Positions 25,463-37,708 of a DNA stretch of 64,000 bases are shown here, in pieces. The notes under the pieces were generated by a model. It made no database searches. It was not told where the DNA came from and worked only from the letters and a program-made list of their open reading frames with translations. Position numbers and translations under genes: made by a program. The DNA is from Ephydatia muelleri. Its lineage: Eukaryota; Porifera; Demospongiae; Spongillida; Spongillidae. The stretch is taken from positions 826,511 to 890,510 of the forward strand of contig JABACO010000010.1 of assembly GCA_013339895.1 (NCBI GenBank), in the 5' to 3' direction. The first letter of the stretch is position 1, and every line of letters starts with the position of its first letter.

Positions 25463-25589
25463 CACACACGCACAAACACGCACACACACACAAACACACA
25501 CACACACGCACACACACGCACGCACACACACCCACACGCATGCACACACACCCACACACACACACACATGCACGCACGCCACATGCACA

Positions 25590-25641
<52 letters not shown>
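25285..25641. repeat. (CA)n microsatellite, ~355 bp
   Basis: Long imperfect CA repeat with GCAC and AAACAC variants, inside relic R1. The open frames of 100-170 codons on both strands are repeat artefacts. Confidence 0.98.
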
Positions 25642-25644
<3 letters not shown>

Positions 25645-26097
25645 TGATGAGATTGCGGCTATTACCAAAATGGCTTCAGTATCCATCATGGACCATTGGT
25701 GAAAGGTTTGGATGCAGCTCTACAATCCTTTCATGTACACAGGCAACAATACTTTGGTGGTGCCTTTGTTAGTAATCATATACATAAGGTGTTTAGGTAC
25801 ACATGGAGGCTATCAAGTTGAATGAAATGTGCTTAAATGAATCCTATTTTTACTAGCCATCAAAAATTAATAAACTCTGCAACTCTATGATTGTAGTTGC
25901 CACAGTAATGTGTCTCACACTGATTGCTTCTGCCACAGAAGTGTGTGCAAAGTTCACTAAAACACTCTCTCTGCTTAGCCAGTGACATTGTATATATCAC
26001 CAGAACTTCATCACAGAAGCACAGTGCAAGAAGCTAGGTAGAGTATGACACAAATTACGACTCACATAACAAAATGATTTATTTTACCAACAGAAAC

Positions 26098-26500
26098 AGC
26101 TTTGTTGATAAAGTGTTTTTTCCACAAGGTACATTTTGATAAGCAATATTCATCAAAACAATGAATGTAAGTGTATTTCTATTAGTGCCATAAATATCTA
26201 TCTGACTGAAATTGAAGCCGGGCCTAACAGCTGCCCGTATACATGTATATAAGGTTTATTCATTGTGAGATTCCATCGACTCCTACATTCTAACCTACTT
26301 CCTCGAAGAGGGAGTATTTCATTAGCTTGTTCAAGTAATAGTTAGAATCATTCTTTGCAGCAAGGTGTACTTAATCGTCGCCATAGCGTTAGATTGATAT
26401 TTATGCCACAGTAATACAAATACACTTACATTCACTGTTTTAATCAATATTACTTATTAAAATGTACCTCGTGGAAAAAACACTTTATCAACAAAGTTAT
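26098..26500. repeat. Inverted repeat of the talin F0 exon region
   Basis: 26098-26205 is the inverse of 26390-26499 (shared TTGTTGATAAAGTGTTTTTTC and its complement). The right arm is the decayed first exon of talin-head copy B. The left arm is an inverted duplicate of that exon plus flank. It can fold into a long hairpin at the 5' end of the copy. Confidence 0.8.
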
Positions 26501-29500
26501 CCAGTTTGGACTCTCCAAGGCCCACGACGAGTATCAAAAGCGTCAATGGTTGGGTATGGAGAAGTCATTAAGCTATTATCATATCCAAAACAGGGTGAGT
26601 TAGCATTCTGATTACACTCTTCTTAATGATTCCTTCCTTCCACATTTTGCACAAACCTAGGACCTGCTCTATTATTGCAACAAGCTAAGAACTCTATGGG
26701 TTTGCACTTGAAATCATGTCAAAATTGTGCAGGTTGATGATAGCCACAGTGTAGCAGAAGTGATTCGGACTGTTTGCAGCGAAATCAGTAATTAGGCAAT
26801 AAAACTAATGAAGTTTACATTTACCCATACCAGACCCCTTCCAACCTCTTAAATACAAAAAAGATCGTAGAATCACGTGGTTTGTATTTGATTTTTAAAA
26901 AGGTATGAAATATCAAACATAATGGAGTCTTAATTAGACATTAACATAAGGGTTGATACTTGTTCAAGTTGCGATGGTGCTGGCATGGTGCTGGCACGTG
27001 AATACATGACCATTCCTCATCCCCTTCCAAAAGAAAATCTGAAAATGCTTATTCAGTCTATTTCACATTGCTGATATTTGTTCACTTTGGATGATGACAG
27101 TGGGAGATGCAAAACCTCCAAGCAAAGATAAAGTAGAGAAGAAGCGCAAGAAATATCATCTTGGTGAAGCACGTAAGCTCTAACCACACCCATTTACTCG
27201 TTACGGTATTTCAGATATTTTAACCCGCTGGTAACTATATTTGCATGTGCTTAGTAATCATGTGGCTTTTAATAACAGGGAAGAAGGGGAGGGAGAAGGT
27301 GAGGGAGAAGGGGAGGGAAGGATGCAAAGGGAAAGTCAATACCTCAAAGTTCGGTGTGAGGATTGGAGTTGACCAAAATCATAAAACCTTATTTGGGTCA
27401 TCCAGTATTAATGAGGCATGAAGTTGAGGTTATTTGGGGTGTGACTGTTTTGGTGGAGTTTGGGTTGTGTTTGTTTTGCAGGTGGTGAGGGAAGGGGAGT
27501 ACAAAAGCCATTGCGCCTTTTGGTATTTGTTGGAATGGCACATCACATTTTGCACTCCTCTCCCTCTCTTCATCCCTCCCACCATCGTTCCCACCTTTCC
27601 TTTTCTCCCACCATCCTTCCCTCCCACTCATCTTCCCTCCAGCCTACATGTATGTATCAATTAAAAATGATCACTTTACTTAGTGCAAATGTCCATTTCT
27701 TCTTCTTCTATGATTATGAAAATTTATAAAACAGTGAATTGGCTTTCAGCTGAGAAGTCTCTGAGAGAACAAGGGATAACGGAGACAACAGTAGTCACAC
27801 TGAGGAATAAGCATTTCTTTTCCGATCAGAATGTAGACCAGAATGACTTTGCACAGCTCAACTTCTTATATGCACAGGCAGGTACTGTTCTGTTATGCCT
27901 GGTTATTGTGTGTATCTTCTGTTCAGATTATATAATACAGAATATACAGATACACCATGGATAAGATAGAACAAATAGTACACCATGGATAAGATAGAAC
28001 AAATAATGGCAGTTCCATATGAGAATTTCGAAGCGCCAGTTGTTGTGCCGACATTAGAACCAAAATATTTGTAAATAACTGATAATGAGTGATTAAACAC
28101 AATGGGCATAAAGAAACTCTAAAATGTGTTCTGAATTCAAATGTCTTTGGTCTTAATGTTATGAATACTTTTCTTTTGAACACACACACACCCACACACC
28201 CATGCACACACCCACGCACACACACACATGCCCTACCCCCTACCCCCATACATGTGCACATATACCACCATCATAAAGTCAAGAGATGCCATTCTTGACA
28301 GCACCCATCCCTGCTCCAAAAAAGAAGCTATTATTCTTGCAGCACTGCAATGCCTGATACAGTATGGAGGATATGACAAAATAAAACATGTCCCTGGGTA
28401 TTTGAACCTCTCTGAATTTCTTCCAGCTGAGTATCTTTTGTCACGAGATGTAGAAAATTCAGTTTTGAAACAATACATGATACTTGAAACAATCAATCCT
28501 GTGAAAGCCATGCTGAGCTACATCAAACTGTGCCAATCCTTACCCACCTATGGGGTGACATTATTCCCCACCAAACAGAGGTTAAGGGGCAAATTGTGGC
28601 CTACCCCATGCCTGCTTGGAATCAAGAAAGATGCAGTTTTGGTCCTTGATGTGAAGACCAAGGATACCATTTGCCCCTGGTGTAATAGAAGTGGGGAATC
28701 TATTCTTTGGTGACTTTGGGAGAAGGTAACCTTTATATTGGAACTGTTAGAAATATGCCAATCAGTACATCAGATGACAAGAGGTGACGAATGCATGCAA
28801 ATGATGGCTGCTGGCTTGTCATTCTGGTTTGTTAGTCTGGGGGACAGATACCATGCAAAGAAGTCTGACCAATTGATGTAATGTTGTGTTATGCATCAGT
28901 AGTAATTTAGGTGAAGTAGTCATTTCAGGTGCAGATGTTTGTAATTGAAGTGAAGAGGTCAATGAATATGTGAGTATGGTCCGTACCTTAGTTGAAAAGG
29001 TCGCCATTTAGGTGAAGACAGTCTTATCGTAAACTGTGCACAATTAAGGAATGCAGTATGTGCAAACGCATTTATATCAAGATGACTGTACATGATTCTG
29101 TAAAGTCTTATTGGAGTAGAGTTGTAATACGATCTATGTAACGTCAATCTGTTATTTTATTCCACCACATACATAACATAGGTATAGTGTTTCACTGCAT
29201 TCTTTGACCCCTATCCCAGGAGTGCAGTACGTCTACAGAACAAGTGACAGGATGTGGGTCAGGAATTACTATTCATCCAGCTCAAGGGTCTATTCAGAAT
29301 ACATGCTAGCTAGTCTCATTACAGAGTGGTCCTTAACAAACCACATGTTAAGATTCCCTTAACAGAGAAAGTTTGGCAGTAAAGCACTTAATTTCAATCA
29401 GTGCAGGGACAAAGAAATCCCTTCACATTCACCTATTGCACCTTTCATTCACATCATATCAAGCCAGGAAAACACCACACTCATATTGGGAGACGCCATA

Positions 29501-31979
29501 TCCCAATTCATCCTTGGCTATGTTGACATCACATTGAAGATGACTCACATGTACGAAACCAATCCAATGCAAGGATCTCTCCCCAAAAAGACAGAGACCA
29601 AACCAACTTGATGCCGATGGCTACCTTCAAATCATTGATGCTGTCACAGATTATAAACTCCATGCAAATACACAAGTTAATAGCACTGCATGCTCATCAT
29701 CTAGTAATGAGGAGGAAGGTTATATTATCATGCAACAATGCAACGCAAAGAAAGAGTTTAAAGTCCAAGTGTCGAAGCTTCTAATGACTACACCCACAAT
29801 CCTCTCCTATCCTGACCCTCTGCTTCCACTGCAGGTCTTGGGTACATTACTTTGGGTACTACTACCAAGGAACCTTAGCATAGTATGCCAAACCTGCACA
29901 AAATTTCCCCAGACTTGTGCAATATTGCTTTGGACCATCATGATACTACCTTGGGTCTTCAACACCCCATGATAGGCAACATCTCAGACCTTCAAACCAC
30001 TACTTTGGTTCTTCACAGAATACAAGAACCTTCATTGGGCCTTCAAAACATTATTTTGCTCTTTCAAGGCACCAGCTTGGGTTCTGAACTAGGGTGTGTA
30101 ACCGGTTATCAGGTTATTCGGGTTATTCGGATTCGCAAAAACTTATCCGTTCGAATAGCAATTTAGCATTATTCGGAAAAATCGATTAGTACATTCTATC
30201 TATTCGGAATAACCGGTTTATGTTTCTCCATTCGAAGGTACTTAGGTATTCGTCGTCAGCATCGACAATTTGCCCATTATTCGAATACCTTTTTTTATAC
30301 CAATATTCGGATATGATCTATATGATTTTCAATTGAGTATTTCATAATTAGAGTTATATATAACATACGTCACTGTAGTTTTTACTTTTTATACATACAT
30401 GCAATGTTGGGCAATGAAGAATTTGACAGGTATTGAGTAAATATAACACAAAATATTTAATGTGCATCAATTGGGGATACAAAATATACGGCGTAATGCT
30501 TTTATTGTCGTCTTCAAGTAAGTAAAAGTTTATAATAATTTTAAGTACCGGTACTAGTATTGCATTGTTTTATTGTACAGTGGTACGAAGTGAACATATC
30601 TGAGTATTGCGCTAGCGAGTGAAATAGAATGACAGACTTCTCACCCACTTCAAGTAAGCATACGCGCTCTGTTTGAGTATGTATAGGAATTAGAGATCAT
30701 TACGCAATCGTATGCATTTAGCAAGAACGTGTACGTGAATGGTGTGTTGTTTGGATAATTGTAAGTGAAGTACGTGATTGTAGGTGATGTGGGGTGAGTT
30801 TTTAATGGTGACGTCTGGTCTCAGTGGTTAGTGTTGGATGGTTAGGTTTACACTACTATTGATATGTACAAGTGCATGGTAAAGTCATACAATCTATTAA
30901 ACTATTTGGCAAACACATGCTACTGTAGGCCTTTGTGTCTTTGTGTTTTCAACTGACATTCTAGTTTTGGTGTGAGACCAGGTGGATTTCTGTGCAGACA
31001 TAGATTATCTTCTCAGTGTGCACTCCACAAGCACCATAACCTGAATAACCTAGGTATTAGGCAGGAAATTTGGCAAAACCTCTTCGGAAAAATCAATTTT
31101 GTTTTTTAAACTATTTGATTTTCAAGTCCCCAAAAACCTCAAAAATCGATTAGTGTTTTAAAAGTATTCGGAAAAATCAATTTTCATTATGCAAAGGAGG
31201 TTACACACCCTATTCTGAACCAATGATGCCAGGTCTTCAGGACATTCCATCAGGCCTTCAAGATAGTACAATGACAGCGAGTCACAATACCACAACAACC
31301 TGCCTTCAGAATTCTACAGGGCTCTATCATTGGCTTTCAGAATGTTACCTCAGGCCTTGAAGATGATACCTTGGCTCTTCAAAAGCTACTTTGGGCCTTG
31401 AAGACCATTTCATGAGATTCCAAGCCTCTGAATACACCTCAAGTGATGACATTGATCTAGCTCCTCATCCACTTTTTCTGGCCGCACAAACAATCCTTAC
31501 CTGTACTGGATGTTCATTCAACTCTCCATTTGTTCCCTTCTTCATCATCGCTTCCATATAATGCCCCTATTGCATCACTAAATCACTTAAAACTGCAGAA
31601 ATTCCATTCTTTTAGTGAAGTGGAATCCAACAGCAGCCTCCAGATTCCTCCCTTTCAGCCATGCCCATTGTCCTCTCCCCATCCACTTCCCTCACCTCCC
31701 AATGTGCCTGCTAGCACTCCTCCTAATGTCTATACCTGTCCTCCAACGCTCCTCCTACCATTTTCTTACCTCCTTCCCAAATTCCAAACCCATTTGCCCA
31801 GTCACTCTCCATCACCTCCTCCCCTTCCTCCAAAGCCATCTCCTGCTTTCTTCCCAGAAGAACCCCCTTGCTACCTTCCATTTCCCATTTCCAATGCTCC
31901 CCAATGTCCTGTATTTTCGGAGACAATGGAAGGTCACAATGGTTCTGGTCGATCCAGAACAAGCAGGTACAACAAATAG
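26361..31979 (+). pseudogene. Talin-head-like FERM gene, copy B (inverted, decayed, with long tail)
   Basis: Pieces match copy A: 26361-26465 (F0, frameshifted), 26505-26594 (FGLSKAHDEYQKRQW), 26661-26787 (F1, in-frame TGA after LRTLWVCT), ~27095-27169 (F1 loop), 27735-27877 (F2; donor now GC), and 28279-28881 (F2-F3; the donor corresponding to 1622 changed to GTGACT, and a 10-bp insertion after TSDD). The distal F3 exon begins near 29453 (acceptor AG lost) and continues through GYVDI, YETNP, GYLQI and EEEGYIIM. A tail of LGLQ-type repeats follows, split by a hAT-like insertion, then a proline-rich end (PPPLPPKPSP) stopping at 31979. This shows what the tail of copy A probably looked like beyond the window edge. 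Several frame breaks make it a pseudogene. Confidence 0.75.
30090..31212. mobile_element. Non-autonomous hAT-like element, ~1.12 kb
   Basis: Starts TAGGGTGTGTAACCGG and ends GGTTACACACCCTA. It is flanked by an exact 8-bp direct repeat TTCTGAAC (30082-30089 and 31213-31220). TAGGG ends plus an 8-bp target-site duplication are typical of the hAT superfamily. The interior is AT-rich with repeated ATTCGGA/AAAATCGATT motifs and no transposase frame. It interrupts the tail exon of talin-head copy B. Confidence 0.8.
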
Positions 31980-32029
31980 GGACACAACTACAGAGTGAAA
32001 CAATTATTTTTAATTTGTGAGCCATCCAT

Positions 32030-32880
32030 CATGGCTGTTTGTCTGCATAGAGCACAGTTTGACTGTTTCAAATTATCCAAGTTGTGTTTTTATAGAAGTA
32101 CTCCCACCCCACCCAGCTCCATTATACTTTAATTATTTGTAGGGACACGCCCTTTTAAGTTTGTTTGCATCAGTTTTGCTGGTATGCATGAACAATTTTG
32201 CTGATTGAAATAAATTACCCATACCAGCTATTTTCTTCAATGGGTTTGAAGGTGTCAATAAATTTTCAAGATTATAAAATTTAGCACTTTCGGTCAGAAC
32301 CACAAACAAACCAAACATTAGTATCTGCAAAAAGTAGTTATCTTAAGGTAATCAGCTCCATGTTACTTACACAATGGAAGCAGTTCAAGCACATCGTAAC
32401 ACACTAATAGTTAGACTTGCCGTTTTGTTGATTGATAGCATCAATAGCAGTGTGTGGCAGCTGGAGTATGTTCACAGCCAGGTACTGTTCTCCTTAGGAA
32501 GGATGTGAAGCTCACATTGTGATCAGAAAGCTTGGCGAATCTGTGTTCTTGCAAGAAACATAAAACACATGGTCAAACCAAGTACACAATCACACAAGCA
32601 TACACATACAGACACACTCCACACACACAATCACACACAATCACACACAATCAATCATGAGGATTGTGCCTTGACTTGGTTGCTAATTTACACAGCTTGT
32701 TACCTGGTAAGCACTGTTGTGTTATCATGTCAACAATGCTGCATCTCCTATCCACTGCTATAATTAAAATAACAGTCTACCCAATAATCATGAATAATGC
32801 GCACCACGGAATCCAACCACATGCCAGTTGTCAGACCTTTACAGGGGTGTGTGGGTATCAAATGCAAAGCAAAGGGCAGA
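32030..32880. other. No gene recognised
   Basis: AT-rich sequence with a short CACACAATC repeat near 32590-32655. No open frame of interest and no splice-supported exon. Confidence 0.6.
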
Positions 32881-34679
32881 GCAAAGGGCAAAGTAAAGGG
32901 CAAAGCTCTAAAGCCAGAGCCTAAGGACTGCTGCTTGCATGTTGTCAGCCTCCTTGTGGCATTCGGCATCAGTGTGGCAATGGAGATCAACAGTTTGCAC
33001 ACCAAGGCAAGGGAACAACAGAATCAATACAAGTGCTATGTGAAGCCATACAATTGGTACACTCATATGTGACATTGCTACACACTTAGATGGCAGGCCC
33101 TGTCAGATTACGAAAGTAACAACCCCTAAAGCAGTAACTGGTTCAGCCAGTACCATCATTGTCAGCCACACAGGTAATCTCTGTGGCTGGTATGCTTATT
33201 TATCCTATTTGTTGCAACAGCCAATCAAACTCTTGCCCAAACATATGCAGATGCCTGATCGACTTGATAAAGGTCAAGACTAAAGTGAACTTGCTGCTAT
33301 ATTGCAACATACCTCCAGCCAGAAGAGCTCGAATCAGCCCGTGAAGTTGTGGTACGGTGATGTCATGGAGCACTGCTCATCATGCAGGGAATACGACACA
33401 CACCAGTGCAATCAACAGGGTAACGTCATGTGAGCTGTGAACCAACACAGCAAGCAACATACTATAGTTGCCAACAGAAGGAATTAACATTCACTATAAA
33501 AATTATCTAACATATGTGACTACTAAATTTTAGTAGCATTTTGCTCCATGCTATATTCTCATTGTGATGTCTTAGTGGAGTGTAGAATAACTGGGGAAGA
33601 TAGTCCGTAACTACAAGTGTATTTAATTCAACTGATAGGTGAAGCTATCAGTAACTTCTTTGCACATTTTGACAGCAACTGTAAGGGATGCTGCAGGCAG
33701 TGAAGATGCACATCCTTGAGCAACACATGCTAGAGTGGATAAGCCAACATCATGTTGTGTGAGCAAGAAGCTGAGTCAATCCGACCGTCAATAGCCACAC
33801 AAGACCTTTGCTGACCCAGTCCAAAGGCCGAGATATGTGATGAAGGAGCACTACCTAAAGGCTTCGCTAACACTATCTAAGCCTAAACAAAAGAAGAGCT
33901 AGCAACGTGCATGACATGCAACAGCAAGCACGATATCTTCTGTACAGAGTTGCGTGCATGATGCAGGCCTCAAACACTGATACTAAGCCGGTCGATTGCA
34001 CCATCAGCTAGTTGCTGCCATATTCATCCCTGTGCAAAGCTCTGGATTTGGGAGGATTTCCAGAACCTACATACATTCGTAAGTCAAGTCCGTGCACCAA
34101 TAGTAACATAATAAATGCATCCAAACTGCAATATTCCGAAAGGCGGAAACGCGACACTGCAATTACTAAGCAAAACCAACAGAACAACCTACCACTGTCA
34201 CAAATTTAAGCGGACAGTAAGGCAGAAGTTGAAAAACACCCACCACACTTGCGAGCTCAATATCAGTTTTCCTGTATAGAACGGTACTGCTAATTACCCT
34301 TCAGATATTTCCGTTTAAGAAGTTAAGACTGCATGGTATTGAAACAAGTCTTGAACATCCAAACTGAGTACTAAACAACTCATTGCAAAAAGGACTTTGT
34401 TTCTGAAATGCGGCTGCAGCCCATAGTGTAAGTGTAGAATCTATCCCATCTCACAACGAGACTATTGCCATACTATTATTTCTCAGTGCACCTAAACATC
34501 AACGTGCATAGACCCCACACCTTGCGGTCTGCACACCAGCATGCGTGCTTGTCGCACGCTCCACGCAGCCTTAGTAATGAACGTGCGCCATGCGCGAAGC
34601 TGGATAGTGCAATTCATTCATGCACTCTTGCAATTACAGCACTGGTCACATGTACATGTACAGGGTCATGATCGATACA

Positions 34680-35084
34680 TTAGCTTTTGATGGGCGGCTG
34701 TGCAAGAAGCGGCGTCACTCCGATATCCCCACTCATAGGATTTGGGACGTTCTTCGTGTCGAAAGGTTTGAATGACCACAATCCGACGAAGTCACTTGGG
34801 CTATTCAACTCCGAAAGGAGATTTTTAAAGGCAGTTTTCGAATCTGAAAGGTTTACCGGAGTGGTGAACTGTAATTCCTCCGGGAACGATGTCGCATCCA
34901 GTCGCTCTTTCTCCTTCAAAGTGAGCGCCACGCTGGGCGAATGGTAAGCACCTTGTGGTAAGCCCAAGCGTTCGATCTCCCGGGCAACCGATGCCGCGAA
35001 ATTTGAATCCTGCTTCCAATAACGTGAATCCGCGAAGGCTCTGTTCATTTGGGACCGCGAAGCTCGCGTATTGCTATACAACAA
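34680..35084 (-). CDS. Unidentified small protein, 134 codons (SDFVGLW family)
   Basis: Open from ATG at 35084 to TAA at 34682. The N-terminus differs from the plus-strand copies (MLYSNTRASRSQMNRAFADS). From VAREIERLGLPQGAYHSPSV on, it follows the family: EKERLDATSFPEELQ, VNLSDSKTAFKNLL, SPSDFVGLWSFKPFD, NPMSGDIGV, LLAQPPIK. There is no signal peptide or membrane segment. It is slightly acidic, with a Leu/Glu helix near the start. Sister copies differ mostly at codon-preserving positions. Function unknown. It sits in a repeat arm, so it may be a transposon-borne or captured gene. Confidence 0.5.
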   Translation of the reverse strand: MLYSNTRASRSQMNRAFADSRYWKQDSNFAASVAREIERLGLPQGAYHSPSVALTLKEKERLDATSFPEELQFTTPVNLSDSKTAFKNLLSELNSPSDFVGLWSFKPFDTKNVPNPMSGDIGVTPLLAQPPIKS

Positions 35085-35439
35085 TATAAAGACTATAGTG
35101 CATATTTATAGCAATATATATGACACAGTATATGACACAATCAAGTCGGTTAATTAGGACTTAGTCCAGGCTTTAACTAAACTTTGCTTCCATACACTGA
35201 TGGCTTTGAAGGCTGCATAAGTGGGATGATCGTGTGGTCTAATCAAGATGCTCGTAAGGCGCCATCATTATTTCTTCTTGTAGCAAGCAAAGCGGTTTTT
35301 ATAAGAGCACCTATAAAATGAGGACGTGAAGATAGAGATTTGAAGATATGGTGATCACAAACGTAGTCTAAGCAGTTATGAGCTATTCAGTTGATTGACC
35401 ACCACATACACGCACAAGAAAAATGTTGTTGCTAAAGAT

Positions 35440-35621
35440 CTACAATTGTGTGTATGTGTGTGTGTGTACGTGTGTGTGTGTGTATGTGTGTATGTGTGTG
35501 TGTGTATGTGTGTGTGTGTATGTGTGTGTGTGTACGTGTGTGTGTATGTGTGTGTGTGTATGTGTGTGTGTGTATGTGTGTGTGTGTATGTGTGTGTGTG
35601 TATGTGTGTGTGTATGTGTGT

Positions 35622-35683
<62 letters not shown>

Positions 35684-35685
35684 AT
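35440..35685. repeat. (TG)n microsatellite, ~245 bp
   Basis: TGTGTGTA/TGTGTACG units then a pure TG run. The equivalent in copy 1 (13013-13052) is about 40 bp. Confidence 0.98.
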
Positions 35686-37106
35686 GCATATGCATGCGTG
35701 CAATGTTCTCCCTAGACTTAATAATGGAAGGTCGGTTGCCATGTGCTAGGCCAGGGCAAGGGCATATATTGGGCCAGAGTAGTTAATAGGCAGCTAGCTG
35801 CACATAAATGGGAGCCATGTGTAGTGTGTGATGCCAGATTAGCAGGGATATCAATATGTATGTACAAAACAGGCCGAGCATTTTTGTCATGTTTCTCTTG
35901 TTCTCTCACTGCCGTTGAGGTCTGACCTATTTCTCAGCGATATCAAAGAATTATTGAGGCGGGTGCATAACTTTAATAACAAACGCTGCAGGTCGTGACA
36001 GTGATCAATTAGGCATCAGAATGTCAGCAGGGGCACGACCTGTCTTTGCCTGGACCAATTATTCCACATACAACCTTGCTCCAAAGTAGTCTGCAATACA
36101 ATCACATATGCAGTTATTGTGATGTGTCACAGCAACCCCAGGATAATGACAAGTTAAAGCATGGTGTCCCAGGGGCCGGGTCAAGCTGGCTAGTACAATA
36201 TGGGCATGTATCTTCAGAATTAAAGAGGGGAAGACCCAACAACCATTTAAGTAGAACATGCGTTTCAACAGCTCAAGTGCTACTTTGGCCAAGTACACGT
36301 GTGACCTTTGCATGGTTACCTCATACATTTTTCTGTCGTTTGAGGAACGAATTATGCTCCCAGCAGAATATGGAGGCGTAGCCTACATGCATGTGTTGTG
36401 CATGCAGTGTACATGTAAGCATGTAGATCGATAAAGATGGTAAGGGGTGTATGTGAATGTGCAGCTGTAGATATCAGGTGATGGGGAGCACATGTTCTGT
36501 ACAATGAGTCTTCAGCTGGTGTGTGTGCATAGAATCACTCTAATAGGCTTATTGTGCACAGCCACTGGCAGAGCTAACCCCACTTTTTTCCCCCATGAGA
36601 AATCAGGTGTACGTATACACGACGGTGTGCAACTTAACGGCAAACTCTTCCACGAAGCCATGTAAATGAATTATTGAGCAGCTATGAACTCGGTTTTTCC
36701 CTTATAAAGGGTTTTTTCCAGGAGGAGGTGTGGGCCCACTTCCTCTAAATATAGGCAAAATTAATAGTTGGCCCCTGCTCACGTGCTGGCAGTATGTGTT
36801 GTACAGTGTACTTCGTGTACCGAATGTGAACTAGTGCAGGTGGTGTGCACAACGGACGCTGCACCAATATATATTGAAAGAATGAGAATATGCATGGCGG
36901 AGCATATGGCGTTGGGAGATATAATTGTTCACGCATATGAGTTGGCTTATCAGTTGCTTGGTTTTGAATACAATGTGGTACTATTCAGTAAGGAGAACAG
37001 TTGTCTTTTTTTGGAAGGCACTTTTAGGCGCTCAAAAACAGAGGCAAGGCCCCGCCTCCGGTGCCTCAATAGAACTGCAGGGCGCTCATAAAAACTAGAA
37101 TTAGCC

Positions 37107-37133
37107 ACGGAGAACACTGTGTGTGTGTGTATG

Positions 37134-37232
<99 letters not shown>
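37107..37232. repeat. (TG)n microsatellite, ~125 bp
   Basis: A nearly pure TG run about 110 bp upstream of the ATG of the small ORF at 37346. Confidence 0.98.
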
Positions 37233-37345
37233 CCGCTACCCGGACCCCGCGGAAAAATTTAATAAATTAACGTTAACCCGGCTGCCTTATTACATAAGGT
37301 ATTGCGTAACTCGAGCTGCGCTGAGTAATTGGTGAGGCGACGAAA

Positions 37346-37708
37346 ATGTCAACAGACCTTCGGATTTACGTTAAGAAGAGTCCAACGTACGCGGAATTCG
37401 TTGCCCAGGAGATCGAACGCTTGGGCTTACCACAAGATGCTTACCATTCGCCCAGCGTCGCACTCACTTTGGAGGAGAAAGAGCGACTGGACGCGACATC
37501 GTTTCCGGAGGAATTACAGTTCACCGCTCCAGTAAACCTTTCAGATTCAAAAACTGCCTTTAAGAATCTCCTTTTGGGGTTGAATAGCCCAAGTGACTTC
37601 GTCGGATTGTGGTCATTCAAACCTTTCGACCCGAAGAACGTTCCAAATCCAATGAGTGGGGATATCGGAGTGACGACGCTTCTTGCACAGCCGCCCATAA
37701 AACGTTAA
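37346..37708 (+). CDS. Unidentified small protein, 120 codons (SDFVGLW family), best intact copy
   Basis: ATG at 37346 to TAA at 37706-37708. Conserved blocks in order: MSTDLRIYVKKSPTYAEFVA (1-20), QEIERLGLPQDAYHSPSVAL (21-40), TLEEKERLDATSFPEELQF (41-59), VNLSDSKTAFKNLL, NSPSDFVGLWSFKPFD (about 80-95), NPMSGDIGV, LLAQPPIKR end. Predicted mainly helical N-terminal half, no membrane segment, no Cys or His metal site. I recognise no family. Upstream is a TG run and the shared block with CTAGCCACGGAGAACAC. Downstream is the element's arm end. Five collinear copies exist in this window. Confidence 0.5.
   Translation: MSTDLRIYVKKSPTYAEFVAQEIERLGLPQDAYHSPSVALTLEEKERLDATSFPEELQFTAPVNLSDSKTAFKNLLLGLNSPSDFVGLWSFKPFDPKNVPNPMSGDIGVTTLLAQPPIKR

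Larger units (their letters stand above)
23760..25790 (+). pseudogene. RAG1-like transposase relic R1 (core region)
   Basis: Collinear exon pieces: 23765-23951 (RWLASALLRRELHYL, ALAIKAGMGMPLAKLRLLRR), 24008-24206, 24246-24504, 24570-24647, 24699-24870, 24935-25255 and 25645-25790 (HRQQYFGGAFVSNHIHKV). Exon 24246-24504 holds the first catalytic-type block (KLGGNKGGG, here N instead of D) and PNSVHNTCVFCCFEA. Exon 24570 holds VRVFLCGDYGFLCELYG, corresponding to the second catalytic Asp block of RAG1. Exon 24699 gives HCCFVC, matching the zinc Cys pair that follows it. Defects are a 19-G run in the GGG motif, a one-base shift near 24635 and several stops. A CA microsatellite sits in the intron before the last piece. 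Best read as a dead RAG1/Transib-type transposase copy. Confidence 0.75.

Noticed and set aside
25157-25772. Several 116-171 codon Thr/His or Cys/Val frames
   Set aside because: They arise from the CA/TG microsatellite. Similar frames at 2078-2281, 8600-9085, 20667-20906, 35395-35786 and 50865-51181 are rejected for the same reason.
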